Shown in pieces: positions 1 through 6,929 of a stretch of 11,951 nt of DNA. Every line of letters begins with the position of its first letter. Within the stretch, counting starts at the first letter, position 1. The stretch covers positions 1-11,951 of the forward strand of contig DBAW01000203.1 in NCBI GenBank assembly GCA_002291855.1, read 5' to 3'. This DNA is from Sphingomonas sp. UBA1000. Lineage in GTDB: Bacteria; Pseudomonadota; Alphaproteobacteria; Sphingomonadales; Sphingomonadaceae. Below the pieces are notes generated by a model, which worked only from the letters and a program-made list of their open reading frames with translations, made no database searches and was not told the origin of the DNA. The position numbers and the translations under genes were made by a program.

Positions 1-519
1 GTCGATCTGTCGGGCGCCGAGATCGAACTGGTCGAGATGGACCAGCGCACCCACCGGCTGCGCAATGCGCTGACCGGCGCGCCGGGCCGCTGGGATATCT
101 GCCTGATCGATTGCCCGCCCTCGCTGGGGCTGCTGACGATCAACGCGATGGTTGCCGCCGATTCGCTGCTCGTGCCGCTGCAATGCGAGTTTTTCGCACT
201 CGAAGGGCTGAGCCAGCTGCTCCAGACGATCGACCGCATCCGCGCGCGCTTCAATCCCGCGCTGGCGATCCTCGGGGTCGCGCTGACCATGTATGACCGG
301 CGAAACAACCTGACCGAGCAGGTCGCCGAGGATGTCCGCACCTGCCTGGGCGGGGTGGTGTTCGACACCGTCATTCCGCGCAATGTGCGCCTGTCGGAAG
401 CGCCCAGCCATGGCGTGCCGGCGCTGATCTACGATCATCGCTGCCCCGGCTCGGAAGCCTATATCGCGCTGGCCCGCGAGCTGATCGGGCGACTGCCGCC
501 GAGTGCGCGCGCAGCGTGA
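1..519 (+). CDS. parA: ParA chromosome-partitioning ATPase, 3' part only
   Basis: The frame is open from base 1, so the gene begins upstream of the window and 172 C-terminal residues are present. ParA is a deviant Walker ATPase that, with ParB bound at parS, moves the replicated origin region to the cell pole. The P-loop is off the window. Visible family motifs are a Walker B-type stretch LIDCPPSLG at about residues 35-42 of the fragment, the VPLQCEFFALEGL segment, and the C-terminal motif PRNVRLSEAPSHG followed by PALIYD. The last is typical of chromosomal ParA/Soj proteins rather than plasmid ones. The TGA stop at 517-519 is 39 bp before parB, so the two are surely one operon. The family assignment is very secure; only the N-terminus is unknown. 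Confidence 0.95.
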   Translation, partial: VDLSGAEIELVEMDQRTHRLRNALTGAPGRWDICLIDCPPSLGLLTINAMVAADSLLVPLQCEFFALEGLSQLLQTIDRIRARFNPALAILGVALTMYDRRNNLTEQVAEDVRTCLGGVVFDTVIPRNVRLSEAPSHGVPALIYDHRCPGSEAYIALARELIGRLPPSARAA

Positions 520-558
520 TCGGGACGAAGGGGCAGGGCCAAGGGGCAGAGAACGAGA

Positions 559-1452
559 ATGAGCGAGGGAAACCGCAAACGGCCCGCCGGGCTTGGCCGT
601 GGCCTGTCGGCCCTGCTGGGCGAGGCGGTGCGCGAAGAGCCGGTCGCGCCGGCCGGCGAGCGGTCGCGCGGCATCCAGATGGTGCCGGTCGCCGAGCTGC
701 AGCCGCATCCCGAGCAGCCGCGCCGTCATTTCGATGATGCCGCGCTCGACGAGCTGGCGCGGTCGATCGAGTCGCGCGGGCTGATCCAGCCCATCGTCGC
801 GCGGCCCTTTGGCGGCGGCTATCAGATCGTCGCCGGCGAACGCCGCTGGCGCGCGGCACAGCGGGCGCGGTTGCATCAGGTGCCCGTCATCGTTCGCGAT
901 TTCGACGAGGCGGAAACGCTCGAGCTGGCGCTGGTCGAGAATATCCAGCGCGAGGATCTGAACGCCATCGAAGAAGCCGAGGCGTATAAGAAGCTGATCG
1001 TCCGGTTCGGCCACAGCCAGGAAGCGCTGGGCCGGATCGTCCACAAAAGCCGCAGCCATATCGCCAATCTGCTGCGCCTGCTCGATCTGCCGGCCCCGGT
1101 GCGGGCTGCGGTGGCGGATGGCCGGCTGTCCATGGGTCATGCCCGTGCGCTGATCACCGCCCGCGACCCTGAAAAGCTGGCGCAGATGGTGATCGACAAG
1201 GGGCTGTCGGTGCGCGAGACCGAGCGGCTGGCCCGCGACGTCCGCACTGGCGGTGCGCCGGCGCAGAGCGGCGCGCCGCGCGTGCAGGCGGCCGATGCCG
1301 ATATTGCCGCGCTCGAGCGGCAACTGGGCGATCTGCTCGGCCTCAAGGTCAAGATCAGCCATAGTGGCACCGCCGGCAGCGTCACCCTTGGCTATTCGAG
1401 CCTCGATCAGCTCGATCTGATCTGCCAGCGCCTGTCCGGCGAGCGGATCTGA
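559..1452 (+). CDS. parB: ParB, parS-binding CTPase of the partition system
   Basis: The 297-residue product is full length for chromosomal ParB. It binds parS, closes as a CTP-dependent clamp, spreads on DNA and stimulates ParA. The N-terminal ParA-contact segment GLGRGLSALLG is at residues 11-21. The CTP-binding motifs are GGYQIVAGERRWRA (86-99) and ENIQRED (127-133). A helix-turn-helix for parS lies at about 152-173 (SQEALGRIVHKSRSHIANLL). A proline/alanine-rich linker at about 230-245 leads to a C-terminal dimerisation domain (about 247-297). The start is ATG at 559; the ribosome site is poor (AAGGGG at 541-546, 12 nt away), so coupling to parA is likely. The gene ends at a stem-loop shared with convergent holA. 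Assignment is secure. Confidence 0.97.
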   Translation: MSEGNRKRPAGLGRGLSALLGEAVREEPVAPAGERSRGIQMVPVAELQPHPEQPRRHFDDAALDELARSIESRGLIQPIVARPFGGGYQIVAGERRWRAAQRARLHQVPVIVRDFDEAETLELALVENIQREDLNAIEEAEAYKKLIVRFGHSQEALGRIVHKSRSHIANLLRLLDLPAPVRAAVADGRLSMGHARALITARDPEKLAQMVIDKGLSVRETERLARDVRTGGAPAQSGAPRVQAADADIAALERQLGDLLGLKVKISHSGTAGSVTLGYSSLDQLDLICQRLSGERI

Positions 1453-1455
1453 CCG

Positions 1456-1477
1456 CGCCGGGTTGGCTCACCCGGCG
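1456..1477. terminator. Stem-loop between convergent parB and holA
   Basis: CGCCGGGT (1456-1463) and ACCCGGCG (1470-1477) form a perfect 8-bp stem with a 6-nt loop. It starts 4 bp after the parB stop and ends 14 bp before the holA stop. There is no T-run on either side, so it would be an unconventional bidirectional terminator or just an mRNA 3'-end stabiliser. Position and perfect pairing are seen; the function is inferred. Confidence 0.5.
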
Positions 1478-1491
1478 ACCCGGAAACCGCT

Positions 1492-2520
1492 CTAGCGCCG
1501 CCGTGCCGCTGCCCGGGCGATGGTCAGCAGCTGCTCGGCAGCGATCAGCGCAGCCGGGCTGCCGGGGCGCATCATCTGCGCATTGGCGTCGGTCAGCCGG
1601 TCGATGATGGTGGCGAGGCCCGGCCCGTCCCAGCGCCGCAGCGCCGCTTCGATCACCGGTTTGTCTTTCCAGAACAATGATTTGCCGGCGGCGTCCAGCG
1701 CTGCCGAGATGCTCTGGCGCTCATCCGCGTCGATCCGGAGCGCGACCAGCTGCAACACCCGCCGGAATGCCGCCCGGATCACCGCCACCGCCTCCGGCCC
1801 GGCCACTGCGCCCTGACGGATCTGGTCGGCCACGTCGCGCGCCATCCCGGTCAGCACCGGGTCGATCACGTCGAACGGATCAGCATCGCGGTCGGCGGCG
1901 ATAATGGCCGCCAGCGCGTCGGGCGACACGCTGCGCGGTGTTGCTGCATCCGCGTCGAGATAATCGGCCAGCTTGTCGAGCTCGCGTTCCAGCACGGCCC
2001 GGTTGCCGCCGCTGGCATCGACGAGCGTCCGGGCCGTGTCCCCCGACAGGGTCAGTCCGCGCGCCGCGCCCAGCCCGACCGTCAGCCGCACGGCATCGCC
2101 GCCCTCGGGCACATAGCTGGCAAAGGCCAGCGCCGCCGGCGCGGCCAGTGCCAGCTTGAGCAGTTTGGAGGCCGGCTTGAGCGTGCCGGTCAGGATCACC
2201 ACCGGATTGCCGGCGCGCGGCGCCGCAAGCAAAGCCTCTGCCGCCGCCAGCACCTCGTCGCCGCTCGCGCGCACCCTGATCCAGCGCGGGCCGCCGAACA
2301 GCGACTGGGCGGCCGCCTCATCGGCCAGCCAGGCCGGGTCGCGGGCAAGCTGTGCGCCATCGGCATCGATCCGGTCGGCATCCGCGCCCAGCCGTGCGCC
2401 GACCCGGTCGGCCAGCGCCGCCGAGCCTGCCTCGTCCGGCCCGTGAAACAGGAACAGCCGGATCGAATCATCCAGCCGCTCGATCGCCCGTTCGACGTCA
2501 GGGCGCTTCGCAGCCTTCAT
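1492..2520 (-). CDS. holA: DNA polymerase III delta subunit
   Basis: The 342-residue product matches the usual length of HolA. HolA is the clamp-loader subunit that opens the beta sliding clamp. The N-terminal domain shows RLFLFHGPDEAGS (about 21-33), the family's degenerate P-loop region, which does not bind ATP in delta. SLFGGPRWIRVR (about 73-84) is also typical. The middle domain has SGGNRAVLERELDKLADYL, matching the conserved GNxxxLxxELDKL signature of delta, and a helical C-terminal collar domain follows. The ATG at 2520 lies 24 bp after the lptE stop, with a GGGCGGGC purine-rich stretch just upstream. It is the last gene of the minus-strand operon. The order leuS-lptE-holA is also that of Escherichia coli. 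Assignment is secure. Confidence 0.93.
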   Translation of the reverse strand: MKAAKRPDVERAIERLDDSIRLFLFHGPDEAGSAALADRVGARLGADADRIDADGAQLARDPAWLADEAAAQSLFGGPRWIRVRASGDEVLAAAEALLAAPRAGNPVVILTGTLKPASKLLKLALAAPAALAFASYVPEGGDAVRLTVGLGAARGLTLSGDTARTLVDASGGNRAVLERELDKLADYLDADAATPRSVSPDALAAIIAADRDADPFDVIDPVLTGMARDVADQIRQGAVAGPEAVAVIRAAFRRVLQLVALRIDADERQSISAALDAAGKSLFWKDKPVIEAALRRWDGPGLATIIDRLTDANAQMMRPGSPAALIAAEQLLTIARAAARRR

Positions 2521-2545
2521 CGCCCGCCCGTTACCGCCCGCCCGT
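2521..2545. repeat. 11-bp direct repeat in the lptE-holA gap
   Basis: CGCCCGCCCGT occurs at 2521-2531 and again at 2535-2545, with three bases between. Together the copies fill the whole gap between lptE and holA on the minus strand; one touches the lptE stop and the other the holA start codon. On the mRNA each copy reads ACGGGCGGGCG and may offer a G-rich ribosome site. It may equally be a chance slippage product in GC-rich DNA. Confidence 0.5.
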
Positions 2546-3048
2546 CACGGCGCGGTCTGCCGCGATGCAAACAGCGCCACCCGGGCGACGATCTGGTCCG
2601 CCACTTCGCTGGCCAGCCGTTCGAGCGCGCTGTTTTCGGCGGCGATGGTCGCATATTCGGACCGCACGACGTCGATGCCCGCATCCGACCCGGCGGTCGC
2701 ATCCAGCACCACATTGCCGCTGGCCAGCTCGACCAGCTGATAGCGGGCGCGCAGCGTCCGCCGCTCGCGCGTCACCGCATCGTCGGCGCGCACGCCAAAG
2801 CCTTCGATCTTGTCCTCAAGCGTGATGTCCAGCCGGTAGCGCGGCTGTGCCCCGGCGGCGACGGGGAAGCGGTCCTGCAGCGCGCTGCGCACCAGCCAGC
2901 CGTCGCGCCCGGCAATCGGCCCGACGCTGACGTCGCCCAGTGCCTGCGCGACGCCCGAGCCGGCACCGCCGCCATAAAGCGGCCGCAGCCCGCAGCCGGG
3001 CAGCAGCAGCGCGAGGCCAAGCGCAGCGAGGAGCGCCCGCCCGGTCAT
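2545..3048 (-). CDS. lptE: LPS-assembly lipoprotein LptE
   Basis: The product is 167 residues. LptE is the outer-membrane lipoprotein that plugs the LptD barrel and helps deliver lipopolysaccharide to the cell surface. The signal peptide (MTGRALLAALGLALL) ends in a lipobox LLPGC with the acylated cysteine at residue 19. It is followed at once by GLRPLYGG, the hallmark start of mature LptE. The rest alternates beta-type and helical stretches, such as RYRLDITLEDK and ENSALERLASEVADQIVARV, as expected of the family. The ATG at 3048 is chosen over longer readings because it gives a clean lipoprotein signal and an ATGA overlap with the leuS stop, which implies translational coupling. No separate ribosome site is evident. 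Homology is weak in this family, but motif and context agree. Confidence 0.92.
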   Translation of the reverse strand: MTGRALLAALGLALLLPGCGLRPLYGGGAGSGVAQALGDVSVGPIAGRDGWLVRSALQDRFPVAAGAQPRYRLDITLEDKIEGFGVRADDAVTRERRTLRARYQLVELASGNVVLDATAGSDAGIDVVRSEYATIAAENSALERLASEVADQIVARVALFASRQTAP

Positions 3049-5549
3049 GCGACGAGATTGACCAGTCGGTCGGGCACCACGATCACCTTGCGCGGGGCCT
3101 TGCCCTCCAGCATGCGCGCGACATTGGGCGCGGCGAGCGCCAGCGCCTCGATCGCCTCGCGCGGCTGGCCCCGCGCCACGGTGAGCGTGTCGCGCAGCTT
3201 GCCATTCACCTGCACGGCGATGGTCACCTGATCCTCGACCAGCAATGCCGGGTCGTGCACCGGCCAGCCGGCATCGGCGATCAGCCCGTCTTCGCCCAGC
3301 AGCTCCCACGCCTCTTCGGCCAGATGCGGGATGATCGGCGCAACGAGCAGCACGAGCGTGCGGATCGCATCGTTGCGCCCGGCAGACGGTGACGCCTTTT
3401 CGATCGCGCCGGTCAGTTCATACAGCTTGGCGATCGCTTTGTTGAAGGCGAGTGCTTCGATATCGGCAGCCACCCCGGCAATCGTCCGGTGCCGCCGGCG
3501 CTCCAGCGCGTCATCGCCGCCCGTCGCCGGTTCCAGCCCAGCGACCAGCCGCCAGACACGGTTGACGAACCGCCACGCGCCCTCGATGCCGTTGGCCGAC
3601 CATTCGAGGTCCCGCTCGGGCGGCGAATCCGACACCACGAACCAGCGCACCGCATCCGCGCCATAGGCATCGATGATGCCGGTCGGATCGATGACGTTCT
3701 TTTTCGATTTCGACATCTTCTCGACGCGGCCGACGGTGACCGGCTGGCCGTCACGGGTGACGAAACCGCCGTCGCGCTTCTCGATATCGTCGGGGCTCAG
3801 CCATTTGCCGTCGGGGCTCTGATAGGTCTCGTGCGTCACCATGCCCTGGGTGAACAGGCCGGTGAACGGCTCGCTGACGTCAAGACGCCCGATCCGCTGC
3901 AATGCCCGGGTCCAGAAGCGGGCGTAGAGCAGGTGCAGGATCGCATGCTCGACCCCGCCAATATATTGCGCGACCGGCAGCCAGCTTTCGGCCACCGCCT
4001 TGTCGAACGGCCGGTCGCCGGGCTGGCTGGCGAAGCGGATGAAATACCAGGATGAATCGACAAAGGTGTCGAGCGTGTCGGTCTCCCGTCGCGCCTTCGC
4101 TCCGCATTCGGGGCAATCGACATGCCTCCATGTCGGATGGCGGTCGAGCGGATTGCCGGGAATGTCAAAGCTGACATCCTCGGGCAGCCGCACCGGCAGC
4201 TGGTCGCGCGGCACCGGCACCGCGCCGCAGCTGTCGCAATGGATGATCGGGATCGGCGTGCCCCAGTAACGCTGGCGCGAAACGCCCCAGTCGCGCAGCC
4301 GCCAGACGGTGGTGCCGCGGCCCCAGCCCTCGGCCTCGGCGCGGTCGATCACCGCGCGCTTGGCGGTGTCGACATCCATGCCGTCGAGGAAACGCGAATT
4401 CACGATCCGACCGGGGCCGGTATAGGCTTCATTGCCGTCAAATGCCGGGTCGACCGCATCGCCATCGGCCACCACGCGGGTGACCGGCAGGCCGTATTTG
4501 CGCGCGAAATCCATGTCGCGCTGGTCATGCGCAGGCACGCCGAACACCGCCCCGGTGCCATAATCCATCAGCACGAAATTGGCGATCCAGACCGGCAGGC
4601 GGATCGCCGGATCGAACGGATGCGCGGCGGTGAGACCGGTGTCGAAACCCTTTTTCTCTGCGGTTTCCAGCTCGGCGGCGGTCGTGCCTCCGGCGCGGCA
4701 TTCGGCGATGAACGCCGCCGCCGCCGGATTTTCCGCCGCGATTGCGGCCGCCAGCGGATGATCGGCGGCGACCGCGACGAAGCTTGCGCCGAACATGGTG
4801 TCGGGCCGGGTGGTGAACACCTCGACATCGCCGCCGTTCGACAAGGCGAAGCGGAATTGCAGCCCCTGGCTGCGGCCGATCCAGTTTTCCTGCATCAGCC
4901 GCACTTTTTCGGGCCAATGTTCGAGCGTGCCGAGCCCTGTGAGCAGATCGTCGGCAAAGTCGGTGATCTTCAGGAACCACTGGCTGAGCTTGCGCTTTTC
5001 AACCAGCGCGCCGGAACGCCACCCCCGGCCGTCGATCACCTGTTCGTTCGCCAGCACCGTCTGGTCGACCGGATCCCAGTTGACCGCCGATTCCTTGCGA
5101 TAAACCAGGCCGTGCTGGAACAGGTCGAGGAACAGCGCCTGTTCCTGGCCATAATATTCCGGCTCGCAGGTTGCGAGTTCGCGGCTCCAGTCGAGTGCGA
5201 AACCGAGCGATTTCAGCTGGTCGCGCATCGCCGCGATGTTGGCGCGCGTCCAGTCGCCGGGATGGACGCCCTTTTCCATCGCCGCATTTTCGGCGGGCAT
5301 GCCAAAGGCGTCCCAGCCCATCGGGTGCAGCACTTCCATGCCCTGCATCCGGCGGAACCGGGCGAGCACATCGCCCATCGTGTAATTGCGGACATGGCCC
5401 ATATGGATGCGCCCCGATGGATAGGGGAACATCTCGAGCACATAGGTTTTGGGCTTGGGGCTGTCGTCCGACGCATGGAAGGTGCCGCGTTCGGCCCAGA
5501 CCTTCTGCCAGCGTGCATCGGCCGCCCGCGGATTGAAGCGCGCGGTCAT
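3045..5549 (-). CDS. leuS: Leucyl-tRNA synthetase
   Basis: The 834-residue class I synthetase charges tRNA-Leu in the cytoplasm. The ATP-binding HIGH-type motif is HMGH (49-52), within PYPSGRIHMGHVRNYT. The CP1 editing domain carries the threonine-rich TTRPDT (246-251) and GTGAVFGVPAHDQRD (331-345), whose late aspartates act in editing. Two CxxC pairs (C438/C441 and C479/C482) could hold a zinc ion. KMSKS is at 611-615. An anticodon-binding and C-terminal domain follow, with IAVQVNGKLRDT near 777-788. Length and order are those of a normal bacterial LeuS. It begins 6 bp after the DUF3576 stop and ends overlapping lptE by 4 bp. The ribosome site is weak, so it is probably read by coupling. Confidence 0.98.
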   Translation of the reverse strand: MTARFNPRAADARWQKVWAERGTFHASDDSPKPKTYVLEMFPYPSGRIHMGHVRNYTMGDVLARFRRMQGMEVLHPMGWDAFGMPAENAAMEKGVHPGDWTRANIAAMRDQLKSLGFALDWSRELATCEPEYYGQEQALFLDLFQHGLVYRKESAVNWDPVDQTVLANEQVIDGRGWRSGALVEKRKLSQWFLKITDFADDLLTGLGTLEHWPEKVRLMQENWIGRSQGLQFRFALSNGGDVEVFTTRPDTMFGASFVAVAADHPLAAAIAAENPAAAAFIAECRAGGTTAAELETAEKKGFDTGLTAAHPFDPAIRLPVWIANFVLMDYGTGAVFGVPAHDQRDMDFARKYGLPVTRVVADGDAVDPAFDGNEAYTGPGRIVNSRFLDGMDVDTAKRAVIDRAEAEGWGRGTTVWRLRDWGVSRQRYWGTPIPIIHCDSCGAVPVPRDQLPVRLPEDVSFDIPGNPLDRHPTWRHVDCPECGAKARRETDTLDTFVDSSWYFIRFASQPGDRPFDKAVAESWLPVAQYIGGVEHAILHLLYARFWTRALQRIGRLDVSEPFTGLFTQGMVTHETYQSPDGKWLSPDDIEKRDGGFVTRDGQPVTVGRVEKMSKSKKNVIDPTGIIDAYGADAVRWFVVSDSPPERDLEWSANGIEGAWRFVNRVWRLVAGLEPATGGDDALERRRHRTIAGVAADIEALAFNKAIAKLYELTGAIEKASPSAGRNDAIRTLVLLVAPIIPHLAEEAWELLGEDGLIADAGWPVHDPALLVEDQVTIAVQVNGKLRDTLTVARGQPREAIEALALAAPNVARMLEGKAPRKVIVVPDRLVNLVA

Positions 5550-5555
5550 CGGGGC

Positions 5556-6035
5556 TTACTCGGCAATGGTGGCGCGGCGCAGGTCGCGCGCCCGCGTCAG
5601 GATGATGTCTTCCAGCTTCTGCACGGTCGCGGCCTGCACCGGCGCATCGACCCATTGCCCGTTCTGCAGCGTCTGGCGCGAGGCGGCGACGCGCAGCCCG
5701 TCGGCGCGCAGATCCTGATCGAGGATGGTGACGGTCACCTTCATCCGCTCGCTCTGCGCGGACGGGTTCACATACCAGTCGGTCACGATCACGCCGCCAT
5801 TGGAATCGGTCTGCACCAGCGGCATGAACGACAGCGTTTCCAGCGCGGCGCGCCACAGATAGGCGTTGACGCCGATGGTCGTGACCTTGGATGCGGCGAT
5901 ATCGGCCTCGCGGCTGCGATCCTTCTTGCTGCCGCCGCCCAGGCCCTTGGACAGATCGTCCTTGATCCACTGGCATCCCGCCAGGCTCAGGGATGCGGTC
6001 AGCAGCAACGCGGCGGCACGGCTCAAGCGCGGCAT
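5556..6035 (-). CDS. DUF3576 family lipoprotein
   Basis: The product is 159 residues with an N-terminal signal (RAAALLLTASLSLAGC) and a lipobox SLAGC; the acylated cysteine is residue 21. After a short charged linker with GLGGGSKKDRSRE, the domain ASKVTTIGVNAYLWRAALETLSFMPL is recognisable as DUF3576, an alphaproteobacterial family of unknown function. It continues with VIVTDWYVNPSAQSERMKVTV, which looks like a beta sheet. The likely site is the periplasmic face of the outer or inner membrane. The ATG at 6035 has a good ribosome site, GAGGAA (6046-6041), 5 nt away. As first gene of the operon leading into leuS and lptE it may be tied to envelope assembly, but that is inferred from position only. 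Confidence 0.9.
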   Translation of the reverse strand: MPRLSRAAALLLTASLSLAGCQWIKDDLSKGLGGGSKKDRSREADIAASKVTTIGVNAYLWRAALETLSFMPLVQTDSNGGVIVTDWYVNPSAQSERMKVTVTILDQDLRADGLRVAASRQTLQNGQWVDAPVQAATVQKLEDIILTRARDLRRATIAE

Positions 6036-6073
6036 TCTTTTTCCTCAGGATCGGGGCTTATGGCGTTTGCGCC

Positions 6074-6101
6074 GTTATAGGCTCTGGCCCCGCCCCCGCA
6101 A
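6074..6101 (-). promoter_or_regulatory. Candidate promoter of the DUF3576-leuS-lptE-holA operon
   Basis: On the minus strand TTGCGG (6101-6096), a 16-bp spacer and TATAAC (6079-6074) resemble a sigma-70 promoter. The -10 is good and the -35 keeps only the TTG. Transcription would start near 6067, leaving a leader of about 30 nt with the GAGGAA ribosome site. It is the best promoter-like match in the divergent gap. Confidence 0.5.
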
Positions 6102-6166
6102 GCGTCCCTGCCATGCCCGTGCTGTGGGCTTGCGGCCACACTCGTCGGGAAAGCGACTCCGGGGCG

Positions 6167-6194
6167 GTGGCAAAGCCAAAAAACATCATATAGT
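6167..6194 (+). promoter_or_regulatory. Candidate promoter of the small outer-membrane protein gene
   Basis: On the plus strand GTGGCA (6167-6172), a 16-bp spacer and TATAGT (6189-6194) match sigma-70 elements at 4 of 6 and 5 of 6 positions. It sits in the only AT-richer patch of the gap. Transcription would start near 6201, about 27 nt before the chosen ATG. Confidence 0.5.
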
Positions 6195-6227
6195 TGGAAA
6201 TATGGATCGGGGGCTTTTGAGCGCGTG

Positions 6228-6929
6228 ATGGCAATGAGTCGAAACTGGTGGATTGCGGGGGGCGCGGCGCTGGCCGTCGTCGGTGCCGCGATTTCGCCGG
6301 TGTTCGGCGCGCCCCGCGCTGCTGCCGAGCGCCCGGTGCGGCTGAGCGCCCGGGGCGGCATCGGCTCCTTCACCCCGGCCGCCGCTGATCCGCGCGTCGC
6401 CGCGTCGCTGGCGCGGGCCGGCATGGGCCATAGCGGATTCCGCTTCACCCCCGCCGCCATCGGCACCGGCACCCGCTCGGTCACTGTCGCCGTGCGCGCG
6501 GCCTCCAACGTCGCCCGCGGCGACGCGACGCGCAGCAATGTCGGCGCTGTCACGCTGACACCGATTGCCTATAATCTGGGCGTCGCCGTCGGCTGGAAAC
6601 GCTTTGCCCTGTCGGGCGATGTCGCGCGGATCGACACTGCCGGTACGCCGGGCAGCCGCGAGCGCGTCGATCTCGGCCTCAGCTACAACGCCCCGCGCTG
6701 GAGCGGGCGTATCCAGGTCGAGCGCGACCGGCCGATGGATCCGGTGTCGAAGCTGACTGGCGGCCAGTCGACCTCGTTCGATCTTGGCGGCTCGTATCGC
6801 ATCGCGCGCAACATCGATGTGACGGCGGGTGTCCGCTACCGCGCCGAGGATCGCGACCGGCTGAAGCTGGTCGACGATCGCCGCCGGGATGCCCAGGCGG
6901 TCTATATCGGCACCGCGTTCAAGTTCTGA
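6228..6929 (+). CDS. Exported protein, probable small outer-membrane beta-barrel
   Basis: I do not recognise a named family. The product is 233 residues from ATG 6228; GTG 6225 and ATG 6234 are alternatives. GAG at 6219-6221 gives 6 nt of spacing to 6228. The N-terminus is a signal peptide (RNWWIAGGAALAVVGAAISPVFGA), likely cut after an alanine near residues 26-32. The mature part has many alternating polar/non-polar stretches ending in aromatic residues, such as RSVTVAVRAA, NLGVAVGWKRFALSGDVARI, RVDLGLSYNA, WSGRIQVERD, SFDLGGSYRI and NIDVTAGVRYRA. The chain ends AVYIGTAFKF, with the C-terminal phenylalanine expected of proteins folded by the BAM complex. Eight or so strands would fit. Substrate and role are unknown; a surface or porin-like role is inference. 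Confidence 0.8.
   Translation: MAMSRNWWIAGGAALAVVGAAISPVFGAPRAAAERPVRLSARGGIGSFTPAAADPRVAASLARAGMGHSGFRFTPAAIGTGTRSVTVAVRAASNVARGDATRSNVGAVTLTPIAYNLGVAVGWKRFALSGDVARIDTAGTPGSRERVDLGLSYNAPRWSGRIQVERDRPMDPVSKLTGGQSTSFDLGGSYRIARNIDVTAGVRYRAEDRDRLKLVDDRRRDAQAVYIGTAFKF

Noticed and set aside
1..1500. parS site near parAB
   Set aside because: I looked for a GTTTCACGTGAAAC-type palindrome and close variants and found none here; parS sites may lie outside the window.
2443..3231. 262-codon plus-strand open frame
   Set aside because: It is antisense to the holA start, lptE and the leuS end, with low-complexity composition and no motif.
4122..6080. 652-codon plus-strand open frame
   Set aside because: It lies antisense to leuS and the DUF3576 gene, which have full family motifs. 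Its translation is rich in Arg, His, Gly and Ala without a recognisable domain. Long antisense frames are common in GC-rich genomes.
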